Shown piece after piece: positions 40,347 through 49,708 of a stretch of 64,000 nucleotides of DNA (position 1 is the first letter of the stretch; each line of letters begins with the position of its first letter). The position numbers were made by a program, and so were the translations under genes. Location of the stretch: the NCBI GenBank assembly GCA_964437185.1, contig CAYTFU010000001.1:162350-226349 (forward strand). The letters are read 5' to 3'. Below the pieces are notes generated by a model. The model made no database searches and had not been told where the DNA came from. It was given only the letters and a program-made list of their open reading frames with translations. The stretch is from UBA10103 sp964437185 (GTDB lineage: Bacteria; Patescibacteriota; Minisyncoccia; Phycocordibacterales; UBA2100).

Positions 40347-40889
40347 ATGAAGCAAACGCACGGTGAGGCTCGTCAGTGGTACGCGGTACATACGTACTCG
40401 GGATACGAAGATGCGGTTGCGCGTAATCTTAAGCAGCGCATCGAATCGTTCGGCATGAAAGAGAGTATCTTTAATGTCGTCGTGCCGACCGAGACTAAAA
40501 TCAAGATTAAGAATGGTCGCCGCACCGAGACGCGGGAAAAGGTATTTCCTGGCTACGTGCTCGTCGATATGATTGCGAGCGATGAGGCGTGGAGCGTTGT
40601 CCGTAACACGCCGCAGGTTACAGGATTTGTCGGTACCGCGAATCAAGCAGTGCCGCTCGAGCCGCAGGAGGTGGAAAAGATTCTCAAGCGTGCAGGTGGC
40701 GACACCGTGCGTCACGCGATCGATCTTTCTGAAGGAGATGCGGTAGTAATCGTCGACGGACCGTTCAAAGATCTCGAGGGAAAGGTGGGGGAGATTGACG
40801 AGGAGCGTGGAAAGGTTAAAGTCTTAGTTCCGATGTTTGGTCGCGAGACTCCGGTGGAGCTCGAAGCCGACCAAGTGCAACGCGTCTAG
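40347..40889 (+). CDS. nusG: Transcription termination/antitermination factor NusG
   Basis: 180 residues: NGN domain (RQWYAVHTYSGYEDAVARNL, VFPGYVLVDM, VRNTPQVTGFVG) and KOW domain (EGDAVVIVDGPFKDLEGKVG). It binds RNA polymerase and Rho or S10. rplK follows 0.8 kb later; the usual direct secE-nusG-rplK order is interrupted by the gene at 40987. Confidence 0.96.
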   Translation: MKQTHGEARQWYAVHTYSGYEDAVARNLKQRIESFGMKESIFNVVVPTETKIKIKNGRRTETREKVFPGYVLVDMIASDEAWSVVRNTPQVTGFVGTANQAVPLEPQEVEKILKRAGGDTVRHAIDLSEGDAVVIVDGPFKDLEGKVGEIDEERGKVKVLVPMFGRETPVELEADQVQRV

Positions 40890-40986
40890 ACAAATCGCGA
40901 AATCACTGTACAGTCTCTCCGGCTGAAGATGGTTGAGCGTCCGCTCGGCCTTTCGATTTGGTCTTTTTTTGCGGGGGAAACCACCC

Positions 40987-41511
40987 ATGACACGCACACC
41001 GCTGACCGACTTCGGCATCCTAGGGCTTGCGCCCGTCTTTATCGGGGAGGCATTTCACCCAGGTACATTCTGGGGAATACCAATGGTTGATGGAGCACTC
41101 TTCGCGACGAACACACATACCGCGCGTGTATTGGTTCGTTACAACCCCGGAGGGTTTTGGGCCAAAGTCGCTGGGGCATCGAATCCGATAAGTCCGCTTC
41201 GCCTCCTACATGTACCTTATGTCGACGTCGGGCGAATTACGACAGGTCGAGCGATCCTTAATTCTCAAGGGTTGGGAAGCTACGATCCATCGACTCTCTC
41301 GGCGCTCATCGGTACGATGCTCCTCAGGGGGGATCCTGTTGCAAACGGGCTCAGCTCTGGAGTCAACTGGTTCCCGTGCTTATCCGGGCTCGTTGGCATC
41401 GGATGGATCGCGGGGTACGGTGAATGGTGGTTTCGGGACGATGAGATTCCCCCGCTCGTCGCTAGCGGAGACCGCGTGTTCTCCGGCAACTATCGCCAAC
41501 CACGTTACTAA
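40987..41511 (+). CDS. Hypothetical protein between nusG and rplK
   Basis: 174 residues, not recognised; rich in Gly, Pro and Trp, no clear membrane helix. GTFWGIPMVDGALFATNTHT and GIGWIAGYGEWWFRDDEIPP stand out. The ATG at 40987 follows a GGGGGA purine stretch by 8 nt. Upstream is a weak terminator-like GAGCG/CGCTC hairpin with T run (about 40936-40970), and CCCCACC/GGTGGGG (41531-41556) follows. It breaks up a normally conserved operon, so it is probably an insertion. Confidence 0.55.
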   Translation: MTRTPLTDFGILGLAPVFIGEAFHPGTFWGIPMVDGALFATNTHTARVLVRYNPGGFWAKVAGASNPISPLRLLHVPYVDVGRITTGRAILNSQGLGSYDPSTLSALIGTMLLRGDPVANGLSSGVNWFPCLSGLVGIGWIAGYGEWWFRDDEIPPLVASGDRVFSGNYRQPRY

Positions 41512-41587
41512 AGGCTTCGTGCGTCCCATGCCCCACCTGCAATCGCGCGGGTGGGGTACAACTATATCTAAATTTGGCGCTTAGATG

Positions 41588-41625
41588 TATTGTTTATTTT
41601 GTCCGACCGGACGAGATAAACAATA
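41588..41625. repeat. 38-bp palindrome, copy 1
   Basis: Begins TATTGTTTATTTTGTCCG and ends CGGACGAGATAAACAATA. It differs at several positions from copies at 57773 and 58423. Lies about 80 bp ahead of the rplK promoter. Confidence 0.85.
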
Positions 41626-41723
41626 GCCTTCCATCGTACGATAAGAAGTGCGACCTACTGCATCTCCAAGGTCAACGTACAAAAACTTGAAATAACGCCG
41701 CGTAACCTGTATAGTGCCGCAAC

Positions 41724-42146
41724 ATGGCCAAGGAGATAACAAAAATGATCAAGCTGCAGATTGAAGCTGGCAAGGCCACTCCTGCGCCACCGGTCGGGAC
41801 CGCGCTTGGGCCTGCGGGGGTTAATATCGGCGAATTCGTCAATCAATTCAACAACCTGACGCGTCCGATGGCGGGCAACATTGTGCCGGTACTTCTGACC
41901 GTCTACAAAGATCGCAGCTTTACCTTTATCGTCAAGAAGCCACCAGCTTCTCGCCTTATTTTGAAGAAGATGGGTCTTGAGAAGGGTTCTCAGAAAGCGC
42001 AGACGAAAGTCGGCAAGCTTACGAAGCAGCAGGTGACTGAGATTGCCGAAGAGAAAATGGAAGATCTCAACGCCAACGACATTGAGCAGGCGAAGAAAAT
42101 CATCGCCGGCACCGCTCGATCGATGGGTATCGATAGCGATCTGTAA
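41724..42146 (+). CDS. rplK: 50S ribosomal protein L11
   Basis: 140 residues. MIKLQIEAGKATPAPPVGTA, LGPAGVNIGEFVNQFN, FTFIVKKPPASRLILKKMG and the C-terminal ANDIEQAKKIIAGTARSMGI are canonical, including the Pro switch of the GTPase centre. TATAGT lies 8 nt before the ATG. rplA is not next to it. Confidence 0.96.
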   Translation: MAKEITKMIKLQIEAGKATPAPPVGTALGPAGVNIGEFVNQFNNLTRPMAGNIVPVLLTVYKDRSFTFIVKKPPASRLILKKMGLEKGSQKAQTKVGKLTKQQVTEIAEEKMEDLNANDIEQAKKIIAGTARSMGIDSDL

Positions 42147-42173
42147 ACGGCACGCTGCTGTTACAATGCAGCC

Positions 42174-43865
42174 ATGCGAGAAAGTTTGAAGAAAGTCATT
42201 GCAGGAGCACTTGCGAAGACGGGTATTTCTGGAGTAAATGATGTTTCTCTGGAACATCCTGCAGATCTCAAAAACGGTGACTATTCTTCCGGTGTTGCGC
42301 TGCAATATGGGAAGCAAGCGGGAGTTGCGCCTCGGGCACTGGCTGAGAAGATCGTCACTTCAATCGGCGAGGTCGAAGGGGTCGCGAAGATCGAGGTGGC
42401 GGGTCCTGGGTTCATCAATTTTTATCTCACGCCAGGAGCTCTTGCTGCGTCAATAGAAAACGCGCGTGCCGAGGACATGCCTGCCCTACGAAGCCTTGGC
42501 GTAGGAGGGCATGGTTCTAATGCGAATCTCGCGGGGAAGACCATAATGGTCGAATATACCGACCCGAATCCTTTTAAAGAATTCCATATCGGGCATTTGA
42601 TGAGCAATGCTATAGGAGAATCTATCGCGCGCCTATTGCAATTTTCGGGAGCCAAGGTTATTCGCGCCAATTATCAAGGCGATGTTGGGCCGCACGTGGC
42701 GAAGGCTGTATGGGGCGTTATGAAACTTGGCGCGGATTCGCATGATTCTGCGCAACTCGGCAAAGCGTACGCGACGGGCGCGCAGGCATATGAGAGCGAT
42801 GAGGCGGCAAAAGGAGAAATCGATGTGATCAATGCAAAAGTGTACGACAAATCTGATTCGTCGGTTAATGAGATTTACGCGGCGGGGCGCAAGGCGTCGC
42901 TCGAACATTTCGAGGAACTCTACACGCTCCTCGGCACGAAGTTCGACCACTACTTTTTTGAGAGCGAGACAGCGCCGCGTGGTATCGAGTTGATTAAAAA
43001 GAATGAGAGCGTTTTCGAAAAGAGTGATGGGGCAATCGTTTACAAAGGGGAAGGAGAAGGCCTCCATACCCGCGTCTTCGTCACCTCCAAGGGTTTGCCA
43101 ACGTATGAGACCAAGGATCTCGGCCTCGCGCTCATGAAAATGGAGCTGTATGAGCTCGACCAATCGATCACCATCACAGCGCACGAGCAGAGCGACTACT
43201 TCAAAGTAGTGCTTGCGGCGATGCGGAAGGTTTTGCCCGATGTCGCGCCGAAAATTCGTCACGTTGCGCACGGCATGATGCGTTTTGCCGAAGGTAAGAT
43301 GTCGTCGCGCACCGGCAACGTAATCACAGGCGAGTCGCTTCTTCTTGATCTCGTGGAGTCGGCAAAGATCCGCGCAGCGGAGAGTCGTTCCGACGATCAT
43401 GCCAAATTGGCACAAGATGTCGCGGTTGCAGCGATCAAGTACCAAATTCTCAAACAAACTTCGGGCAAAGATATTATTTTCGACCGAGTTCGAGCGCTTT
43501 CGCTCGAAGGAGATTCAGGGCCATATCTGCAGTATGCATACGCGCGCACCAATGCGATCGCAGAGAAAGCGAAGGAGCAGGGGGTCGAGGCAAAAATCGA
43601 TGAAAATCTTGCGAGCGATGATCTCGCGCGAATGCTTCACCGCTTTCCCGAAATCGTGGAGTACGCCGCTTCGCTCTATGAGCCGCATATCGTGACGAGC
43701 TACCTACTCGAAATTGCTTCGCGATTCAACAGTTGGTACGCGCAGGAGCAAATTCTCGACGGTACTCCGAAAGCCGCACATAAAGTAGCAGTAGTAGATG
43801 CTGTCCGCCGCACCCTCAAGAATGGCCTTTGGATACTCGGTATCCCTGCGCCTGAAAAGATGTGA
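42174..43865 (+). CDS. argS: Arginyl-tRNA synthetase
   Basis: 563 residues, class I. N-terminal Add1 domain, then NPFKEFHIGHLMSNAIGESI (HIGH), the EGLHTRVFVTSKGLPTYETK region, KMSSRTGNVI and the DALR anticodon domain. TACAAT (42162-42167) ends 6 nt before the ATG. Between the Add1 domain and VEYTDPNPFKEFH is an insertion (MPALRSLGVGGHG) encoded by a palindromic element. Confidence 0.96.
   Translation: MRESLKKVIAGALAKTGISGVNDVSLEHPADLKNGDYSSGVALQYGKQAGVAPRALAEKIVTSIGEVEGVAKIEVAGPGFINFYLTPGALAASIENARAEDMPALRSLGVGGHGSNANLAGKTIMVEYTDPNPFKEFHIGHLMSNAIGESIARLLQFSGAKVIRANYQGDVGPHVAKAVWGVMKLGADSHDSAQLGKAYATGAQAYESDEAAKGEIDVINAKVYDKSDSSVNEIYAAGRKASLEHFEELYTLLGTKFDHYFFESETAPRGIELIKKNESVFEKSDGAIVYKGEGEGLHTRVFVTSKGLPTYETKDLGLALMKMELYELDQSITITAHEQSDYFKVVLAAMRKVLPDVAPKIRHVAHGMMRFAEGKMSSRTGNVITGESLLLDLVESAKIRAAESRSDDHAKLAQDVAVAAIKYQILKQTSGKDIIFDRVRALSLEGDSGPYLQYAYARTNAIAEKAKEQGVEAKIDENLASDDLARMLHRFPEIVEYAASLYEPHIVTSYLLEIASRFNSWYAQEQILDGTPKAAHKVAVVDAVRRTLKNGLWILGIPAPEKM
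42476..42513 (+). repeat. Palindromic element inside argS
   Basis: CATGCC ... CCTACGAAGCCTTGGCGTAGGA ends GGGCATG: outer stem CATGCC/GGCATG, inner CCTACG/CGTAGG. Homologous, in reverse orientation, to the tatD element at 57097-57124. Confidence 0.7.
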
Positions 43866-43907
43866 GTAATAATGTGAGAAGTGTTGATTATCATTAACGA
43901 AACTCGT

Positions 43908-44237
43908 ATGACAAACAAAATGATAAAAAATACATATAGCGTTCATCCCGGCGAGATTCTTGCAGAGGAATTCCTAGGCCCACTTGGGCTCACCGAGTAT
44001 CGTCTTGCGAAGAGTACAAGCGTGTCGCCACGGCGTATCAACCAGATTGTGCGCGGTACGCGTTCGGTCACCGCAGATACCGCGTTGCGCTTCGCGCGAT
44101 TTTTTGGCACGACAGCGCAGTTTTGGATGAATCTGCAGACTCAATACGATCTCGACGTTTCAAAACACACGCTAACGCCGGTACTCAACCGCACGATCAC
44201 AACTCTTGCGGACATTCGTCAGTCTCACTCAGTGTGA
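43908..44237 (+). CDS. higA: HigA-family antitoxin-like HTH protein (orphan)
   Basis: 109 residues, XRE-type HTH of the HigA/VapI group: HPGEILAEEFLGPLGLTEYR, LAKSTSVSPRRINQIVRGTR and FARFFGTTAQFWMNLQTQYD. HigB toxins normally lie directly upstream; here argS ends 40 nt upstream, so no toxin is present. A solitary regulator or relic. Confidence 0.82.
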   Translation: MTNKMIKNTYSVHPGEILAEEFLGPLGLTEYRLAKSTSVSPRRINQIVRGTRSVTADTALRFARFFGTTAQFWMNLQTQYDLDVSKHTLTPVLNRTITTLADIRQSHSV

Positions 44238-44365
44238 TTGGATGGATTACGGGCGAACGAGCTCATTCGTGCCTTGGGCGACATTTTCCAAAAAAATCTC
44301 CGTTAGTTGCACCAGTTGCGGGTCGGTGGTAGGTTGTTGGTCGCGTCAGAAAGGGAGAACGCGTC

Positions 44366-44725
44366 ATGATAAGCCGAATTTCGCATGAGGACCTCTTTCA
44401 GCAGCTGAAGAAGGTTTTCGAGGGCCTTGCGATGGAAGCAGATAAGGTCTATCCGAGGTACGACAACGTTGTTCACGCGGTTTTTGAACGGAGGTGTCTC
44501 ACCCCGCTCCGATCAGAACTGCTGATTCGTCGTGAAGGGCATGTCGTCTCCATCCCGGCCGTACTGACCTTGATGGGGGACGAGAGGGACGTATCTGTCG
44601 GGGTGGAAATGAAATTCGTCGTCACCAGTGATAATCGGAGGCATTTTTTCCTAGTCGGTGACGCGGCGGTAGCGGTTCGCAACGTCGCGGACGCCTTGAA
44701 GAAAGTGCTGTCGATCACGACGTAA
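44366..44725 (+). CDS. Hypothetical protein, 119 aa
   Basis: Not recognised. Soluble alpha/beta protein: helical start (EDLFQQLKKVFEGLAMEADK), strands (HVVSIPAVLTLMG, VSVGVEMKFVV) and a final helix (VRNVADALKKVLSI). AAGGGAG lies 9 nt before the ATG, a real Shine-Dalgarno site, and a strong terminator follows. Alone between orphan higA and ileS. Confidence 0.65.
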   Translation: MISRISHEDLFQQLKKVFEGLAMEADKVYPRYDNVVHAVFERRCLTPLRSELLIRREGHVVSIPAVLTLMGDERDVSVGVEMKFVVTSDNRRHFFLVGDAAVAVRNVADALKKVLSITT

Positions 44726-44744
44726 CGATGGTCATGTCGAATCG

Positions 44745-44775
44745 GGCCCGGTACACTTGCCGGGCCTTTCGTTTT
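44745..44775 (+). terminator. Terminator after the 119-aa gene
   Basis: GGCCCGG (44745-44751) pairs with CCGGGCC (44760-44766), then TTTCGTTTT. Confidence 0.85.
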
Positions 44776-44824
44776 GGTCGATCGGCAATCGCAGAAGAAT
44801 GGGTTTTGCGGTACGATAGTGCGA

Positions 44825-47776
44825 ATGGTTGAAATTAAGGCAGAATCCGTCTCCGCACAGACAACGGCCAGTCAAAGGGAAGAGTCGACGCTGCGATTTT
44901 GGAACGAGCGCGAGATTTTCAAGAAATCCGTGGAAAAGCCTGCGCCAAAGGGGGAGTACGTCTTTTACGACGGGCCGCCGTTTGCGACGGGGCTGCCGCA
45001 CTATGGGCACATCGTGGCGAGCGTTATTAAAGATGCCGTGCCGCGCTACTGGACGATGCGGGGATTTAGCGTGCCGCGTGTGTGGGGGTGGGATTGTCAC
45101 GGCCTCCCCATTGAAAACATTGTAGAAAAGGAGCTCGGCTTTAAACACAAAAAAGACATCAAGAAATTCGGCGTCGCAAAATTCAACGAGGCGTGCCGCG
45201 AGCGCGTGCTTACCTATGCGGGTGAATGGGAAAAGATCGTGCCGAGAATCGGCAGGTGGGCGGATATGAAAAATGCCTATCGCACCATGGACAAACCATT
45301 CATGGAATCCGTGTGGTGGGTTTTCAAGACTATTTATGACAAGGGTCTCGTCTACGAAGATTATCGCTCAATGCACATTTGCCCGCGCTGCGAGACTACC
45401 CTTAGCCAGCAAGAGGTGAGCGAGGGATACAAAGACGTGAAGGATATTTCGGTGACGGTGAAGTTTAAATTGAAGAATCCGGAAAAGATCGGTCTCTCGG
45501 GTGATGTATATATGCTCGCGTGGACGACGACGCCCTGGACGTTGCCGGGCAACGTCGCGCTCGCCGTTGGAGCTGATATTGAATATTATGCAACTGGGGT
45601 TGTTGATGGTGCACAAGTTCAGCCAGTTGGCACAGGCACGTATCAAATATCGGATAACAGCGCGACATATATAGTCGCCAAGGCTGCAATTGGTATGCCT
45701 GCAGCACGGACCCTAATCGCTGTCCCGCGGAAAACCCTTAAGGGCTCTGAACTGGTTGGCCTTGAATACATGCCGCCGTTCGATTACTACATCAAAGACG
45801 CGACGCTCAAAAATCGCGAGAATGGATGGAAGGTGTATGCGGCGGATTTTGTGACGGCTGACAGTGGTACGGGTATTGCGCATGAAGCGCCCGCATTTGG
45901 TGCCGACGACTGGGAGCTTTTGAAGAAAGTGAATCTGCCATTTGTGCAGCATGTCAACATGGACGGCACGTACAAGCCCGAGGTAAAAGATTTTGCGGGG
46001 ATGGAAGTGAAGCCGCGGTCGGATGACGATAAGGTGCGTCTCGGTACCGATATCGCAGTTTTGAAATACCTTCAGGAGCATAATCTTTTTTTCTCTAAGG
46101 AAAATATTGTGCACTCGTACCCGCATTGTTGGCGCTGCGATACGCCGCTCCTCAATTACGCGACGTCTTCATGGTTTGTTTCGGTCACCAAGATCAAAGA
46201 AAATTTGCTCAAAAATGCCGAAGCGGTGAACTGGTCGCCGGAACACATCAAAGAGGGGAGGTTTGGCAAGTGGCTCGAAGGTGCGCGCGATTGGTCTATT
46301 TCGCGCCAGCGTTTTTGGGCGAGCGTTATTCCGCTCTGGCGCTGCGAAGCATGCAAAAAGGAGCGCGTGTTTGGAAGTGCCGCCGAGCTTGAAGAAGCGA
46401 GCGGCAAAAAGATCGACGATTTGCACAAACACATTGTCGACGAGGTCACAGTCCCATGCCCGTGCGGCAAGACAATGCATCGCATCCCCGATGTGCTCGA
46501 TACCTGGTTTGATTCTGGCTCGATGCCGTACGGAGAGCGACACTACCCCTTCGACTTCGCTCAGGGCAAGCCCTCTGATGGCAGAGACATGCCGTTACCA
46601 CGAGGCTTTCCTGCGCAGTTTATTGCCGAGGGGCTCGATCAGACGCGCGCGTGGTTTTACTACCTGCACGTCCTTGGTGGCGCACTCTTCGAGAAGAATG
46701 CTTTTCAAAATGTCATCGTCAACGGCATTGTCCTCGCAGAAGACGGAAAGAAAATGTCGAAGAAGCTGCAGAATTATCCAGACCCGATGGCCATCGTAGA
46801 GAAATACGGTGCCGATGCGCTCCGCCTCTATCTCCTTGCATCGCCCGTTATGCAGGCAGAGAATCTCAACTTTTCAGAAGCGGGAGTCGATGAGGTGGCG
46901 AAGAAAAACCTTGGCCGACTCAGCAACGTCCTATCCTTTTACCAGCTTCACGCGTCAGATATTCCGCGCGATTGGCAGAGTCCGCACGTCCTCGATCAAT
47001 GGATTCTTGCGCGGCTCGCGGCCCTCATCGGAGAGAGCGCGAGCGGATACGAATCGTATCAGCTCGATGTGGCGGTGCGCCCTCTCGCGCTCTTTATCGA
47101 CGATCTTTCAGCGTGGTATGTGCGCAGATCTCGCGACCGATTTAAAGATGAGGGGGACGATAGGAAAAATGCGCTCGCGACACTTCGCTATGTGCTCCAT
47201 TCGCTCGCTCGCGTGATGGCCCCCGCCGCACCATTTTTTGCCGAACATCTCTACCAGGCAGTACGAGAAAGCGAAGACGAAGAAAGTGTGCATCTCGCCG
47301 CCTGGCCCGACATGCCGAAATTCGCGTTCGACCCGGAGAGTGTTTTGGTCAATATGTTTGGCGCGCGGCTCGTTGTCTCGCAGGCACTCGAAGCGCGTGA
47401 TTCGGCGAAGATTAAGGTTCGTCAGCCGCTTTCCATGCTCACCGTGCCTTCTACCGCGAAACTTCCGGACGAATTTTTACCCATCATCGCAGAGGAGGTA
47501 AATGTGAAGGATGTTGTGTGGGGGAAGGTGTTTGCGCTCGACACCACCGTAACAGACTCTCTCCGGAAGGAAGGGGTGGCGCGTGAATTTGTGAGAGCTG
47601 TTCAGGCGGCTCGGAAAGATGCGAAACTGTCGCCGCAGGACAAGGTCCGCGTGCGGTACGGGAGTGATTTCGATGAATCGGTGATTGTTGAGTACAAAGA
47701 CGGCATTTGTAATCTTACGAACTCGGTCGAACTTGTGAGCGATACGGTAGAAGGCGTAAGAGTGGAGAAGATTTAG
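44825..47776 (+). CDS. ileS: Isoleucyl-tRNA synthetase
   Basis: 983 residues, class I. GPPFATGLPHYGHIVAS (HIGH-like), editing domain with AWTTTPWTLPGN and DSGTGIAHEAPAFG(ADD), KMSKKLQNYPDP, then the anticodon domain. CxxC pairs (CPRCETTLS, CRCDTPL-like, CEACKKE) are seen in the middle. TACGAT (44812-44817) ends 7 nt before ATG 44825. Near the catalytic FPAQFIAEGLDQTRAWF segment is an insertion (FDFAQGKPSDGRDMPLPRG) from a palindromic element (46546-46573). Confidence 0.96.
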   Translation: MVEIKAESVSAQTTASQREESTLRFWNEREIFKKSVEKPAPKGEYVFYDGPPFATGLPHYGHIVASVIKDAVPRYWTMRGFSVPRVWGWDCHGLPIENIVEKELGFKHKKDIKKFGVAKFNEACRERVLTYAGEWEKIVPRIGRWADMKNAYRTMDKPFMESVWWVFKTIYDKGLVYEDYRSMHICPRCETTLSQQEVSEGYKDVKDISVTVKFKLKNPEKIGLSGDVYMLAWTTTPWTLPGNVALAVGADIEYYATGVVDGAQVQPVGTGTYQISDNSATYIVAKAAIGMPAARTLIAVPRKTLKGSELVGLEYMPPFDYYIKDATLKNRENGWKVYAADFVTADSGTGIAHEAPAFGADDWELLKKVNLPFVQHVNMDGTYKPEVKDFAGMEVKPRSDDDKVRLGTDIAVLKYLQEHNLFFSKENIVHSYPHCWRCDTPLLNYATSSWFVSVTKIKENLLKNAEAVNWSPEHIKEGRFGKWLEGARDWSISRQRFWASVIPLWRCEACKKERVFGSAAELEEASGKKIDDLHKHIVDEVTVPCPCGKTMHRIPDVLDTWFDSGSMPYGERHYPFDFAQGKPSDGRDMPLPRGFPAQFIAEGLDQTRAWFYYLHVLGGALFEKNAFQNVIVNGIVLAEDGKKMSKKLQNYPDPMAIVEKYGADALRLYLLASPVMQAENLNFSEAGVDEVAKKNLGRLSNVLSFYQLHASDIPRDWQSPHVLDQWILARLAALIGESASGYESYQLDVAVRPLALFIDDLSAWYVRRSRDRFKDEGDDRKNALATLRYVLHSLARVMAPAAPFFAEHLYQAVRESEDEESVHLAAWPDMPKFAFDPESVLVNMFGARLVVSQALEARDSAKIKVRQPLSMLTVPSTAKLPDEFLPIIAEEVNVKDVVWGKVFALDTTVTDSLRKEGVAREFVRAVQAARKDAKLSPQDKVRVRYGSDFDESVIVEYKDGICNLTNSVELVSDTVEGVRVEKI
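46546..46573 (+). repeat. Palindromic element inside ileS
   Basis: CCCCTTCGACTTCGCTCAGG then GCAAGCCC. Shares CCTTCGACTTCGCTCAGG with 6350-6367 (inverted) and aligns with polA 9026-9051. Confidence 0.7.
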
Positions 47777-47777
47777 C

Positions 47778-48656
47778 ATGGCTCGTCGTCCCACAGCGAT
47801 CATCATGCAAGGGGGCGCGATGCGTGCTGCTTTTGGCAGCGGATTTTTGTATGAGCTTGGGCGGCAGGGGGTGTATGTGGACATGATTGCGGGCGCATCT
47901 TCAAGCGTTCCCGTGTCGGTGTATTACGCCGCTCGGCAAGTGGAGGAAATACGAGAGGTGTTGATGAATGAAATCGCCAACTCGAAATTTCTCCGGTACG
48001 ACAACCTCATACTCGGTCGGCCTGTCTACGATATTGAATATTTGATTGCGGAAGTTTTGAAAAAGAAGTACCCGCTCTCGCTCGACGCGCTTAAGAATTC
48101 TCCTACGAGGTTTGCTATTCCGCTCTACAATTATAAATTAAAGGGATCCGAGCTACGCCTCAGTTCTGAGAGCGAGATCCTTGAGAAGATATGGGAGTAT
48201 ATCCATCTCGCCATTATCGTGCACGATAAACATATTTTGCGTGGCACGCATCTTGAGTCATACGTCGACGGGGCGATTGATCCCTTTGTACTCTATAAAA
48301 TGGAGTCGATGTTTATTCCCGAAAATGCGCGAATCGTAGCACTCTGGAACGAGGCGGATTTTGGCATGCATATGGTGAAGTATCTCGGCCAAAAAGTATT
48401 TCTCGCGCTCCAGGGGCGCAATTTTCCCCATGAAGTGACGCGAATGCTCCGCGAGCGGACAGACCTTATCAAGGAAGGCATGCAAGTATATGAGGATTTT
48501 TGCAAAAGGCACACGCCGCTCATCATTCAGCCGGAGGCTTCGATTTTCGATGGGCTTGATGTTATTAGCCGGAGCCCGCGGCATTTACGGGCGTTGTTTC
48601 AGTCGGGGGTTAAAAAGGCACAGCAAGTGCTCGATTCGGGGTTTTTTAGCGAATGA
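47778..48656 (+). CDS. Patatin-like phospholipase
   Basis: 292 residues. Oxyanion loop MQGGAMRAAFGSGFL, nucleophile elbow GASSSVPVS (Ser in the GxSxG position; the last Gly is Ser) and dyad Asp in SYVDGAIDP. Similar to bacterial YchK/RssA-type lipid hydrolases. It starts 1 nt after the ileS stop; same transcript. Confidence 0.85.
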   Translation: MARRPTAIIMQGGAMRAAFGSGFLYELGRQGVYVDMIAGASSSVPVSVYYAARQVEEIREVLMNEIANSKFLRYDNLILGRPVYDIEYLIAEVLKKKYPLSLDALKNSPTRFAIPLYNYKLKGSELRLSSESEILEKIWEYIHLAIIVHDKHILRGTHLESYVDGAIDPFVLYKMESMFIPENARIVALWNEADFGMHMVKYLGQKVFLALQGRNFPHEVTRMLRERTDLIKEGMQVYEDFCKRHTPLIIQPEASIFDGLDVISRSPRHLRALFQSGVKKAQQVLDSGFFSE

Positions 48657-48659
48657 GGT

Positions 48660-49232
48660 ATGTATCAGAAGTATCAAACAGACGCGCTGGTGCTCGGCAG
48701 TAGAGAGCGCGGCGAGAGTGATCGCGTGTTTGTGCTCTTTACGAAGGAATTTGGCCTCGTGCGCGCTCGCGCGAGTGCGGTTCGTAGTGAGAAGTCGCGC
48801 ATGCGCTACGCGCTTCAGAATTGCAGTCGCGCCCGGGTCTCCCTCGTGCGTGGTCGCAGGGGGTGGCGGCTTGCGGGGGCCTCCGCCCTGTCGGGAGTTG
48901 AGAGGGGTGCTCGCGGAGCCGCTGTATTCGCACGCATTGCCGCGCTCACGAAGCGGCTCGTGCATGGGGAAGAGAAGAATGAATTCCTTTTTTCGGTGCT
49001 TGAAGAAGCGCACATCGCGCTTATGGGGGGGGAGGATGGGATACGCGGCACGGTGGAGATTGTCTGCGTAGCACGAATCCTCCATGCGCTTGGATATCTT
49101 TCCGTAGAGGCACTCGAGACGACACTCTTTACGCACACCGCGTATACGGGAGCGTTATTGCAGGAGGCAGAGACCATAAAGGGTGACCTTCTCACGACCA
49201 TCAATAAGGCGATTGCGGAAACGCATTTGTAG
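48660..49232 (+). CDS. recO: DNA repair protein RecO (short)
   Basis: 190 residues. N-terminal OB fold YQTDALVLGSRERGESDRVF and VLFTKEFGLVRARASAVR are typical; the helical C-terminal part is reduced and without the Cys4 zinc site. It loads RecA on SSB-coated DNA with RecR. 3 nt after the patatin gene. Confidence 0.85.
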   Translation: MYQKYQTDALVLGSRERGESDRVFVLFTKEFGLVRARASAVRSEKSRMRYALQNCSRARVSLVRGRRGWRLAGASALSGVERGARGAAVFARIAALTKRLVHGEEKNEFLFSVLEEAHIALMGGEDGIRGTVEIVCVARILHALGYLSVEALETTLFTHTAYTGALLQEAETIKGDLLTTINKAIAETHL

Positions 49233-49246
49233 TATATTCTCAGCGT

Positions 49247-49675
49247 ATGGTGACAATAGCTCGACTCACCGAAGTCTCTCAATCGGACCTTGATAGCATT
49301 AATGTGCTCGTCAACCAGCTGTCAGAGCGCTTACCCAAATGTTCACCTGAGCTTCTAAAAAAGATTGTTATGCATAAAGATGTCGAACTCTGGGTCGTTC
49401 GAGACCAAGAGCGCATCGTCGGTATGGGGACTCTTGCAATTGTCGTCATCCCGGAAGGAGAACGAGCTCAAATAGAGGATGTTGTTGTCGACAGTGCCTA
49501 CCGTGGACAAGGTTTAGGAGAAAAAATCATGCGGACGCTCATTGATGCGGCACGCGCAAGAAATGTACGTGGTATAGGTCTGACCTCGCGATCAGAACGT
49601 GTCGCCGCTGTTAATATGTACACAAAAATGGGTTTTGAGAAGTGGGAGACCAATGTATACCGACTCAAGCTCTGA
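49247..49675 (+). CDS. GNAT-family N-acetyltransferase
   Basis: 142 residues. IEDVVVDSAYRGQGLGEKIM carries the acetyl-CoA loop (RGQGLG), followed by ARNVRGIGLTSRSERVAAVN and MYTKMGFEKWETNVYRL. The substrate is unknown. Confidence 0.87.
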   Translation: MVTIARLTEVSQSDLDSINVLVNQLSERLPKCSPELLKKIVMHKDVELWVVRDQERIVGMGTLAIVVIPEGERAQIEDVVVDSAYRGQGLGEKIMRTLIDAARARNVRGIGLTSRSERVAAVNMYTKMGFEKWETNVYRLKL

Positions 49676-49708
49676 TTTTCCAGGAGTATAGCGTGATACA
49701 ATTTTCGG

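Noticed and set aside
42633..43457. A 274-codon open frame antisense to argS
   Set aside because: A shadow of argS; no recognisable domain.
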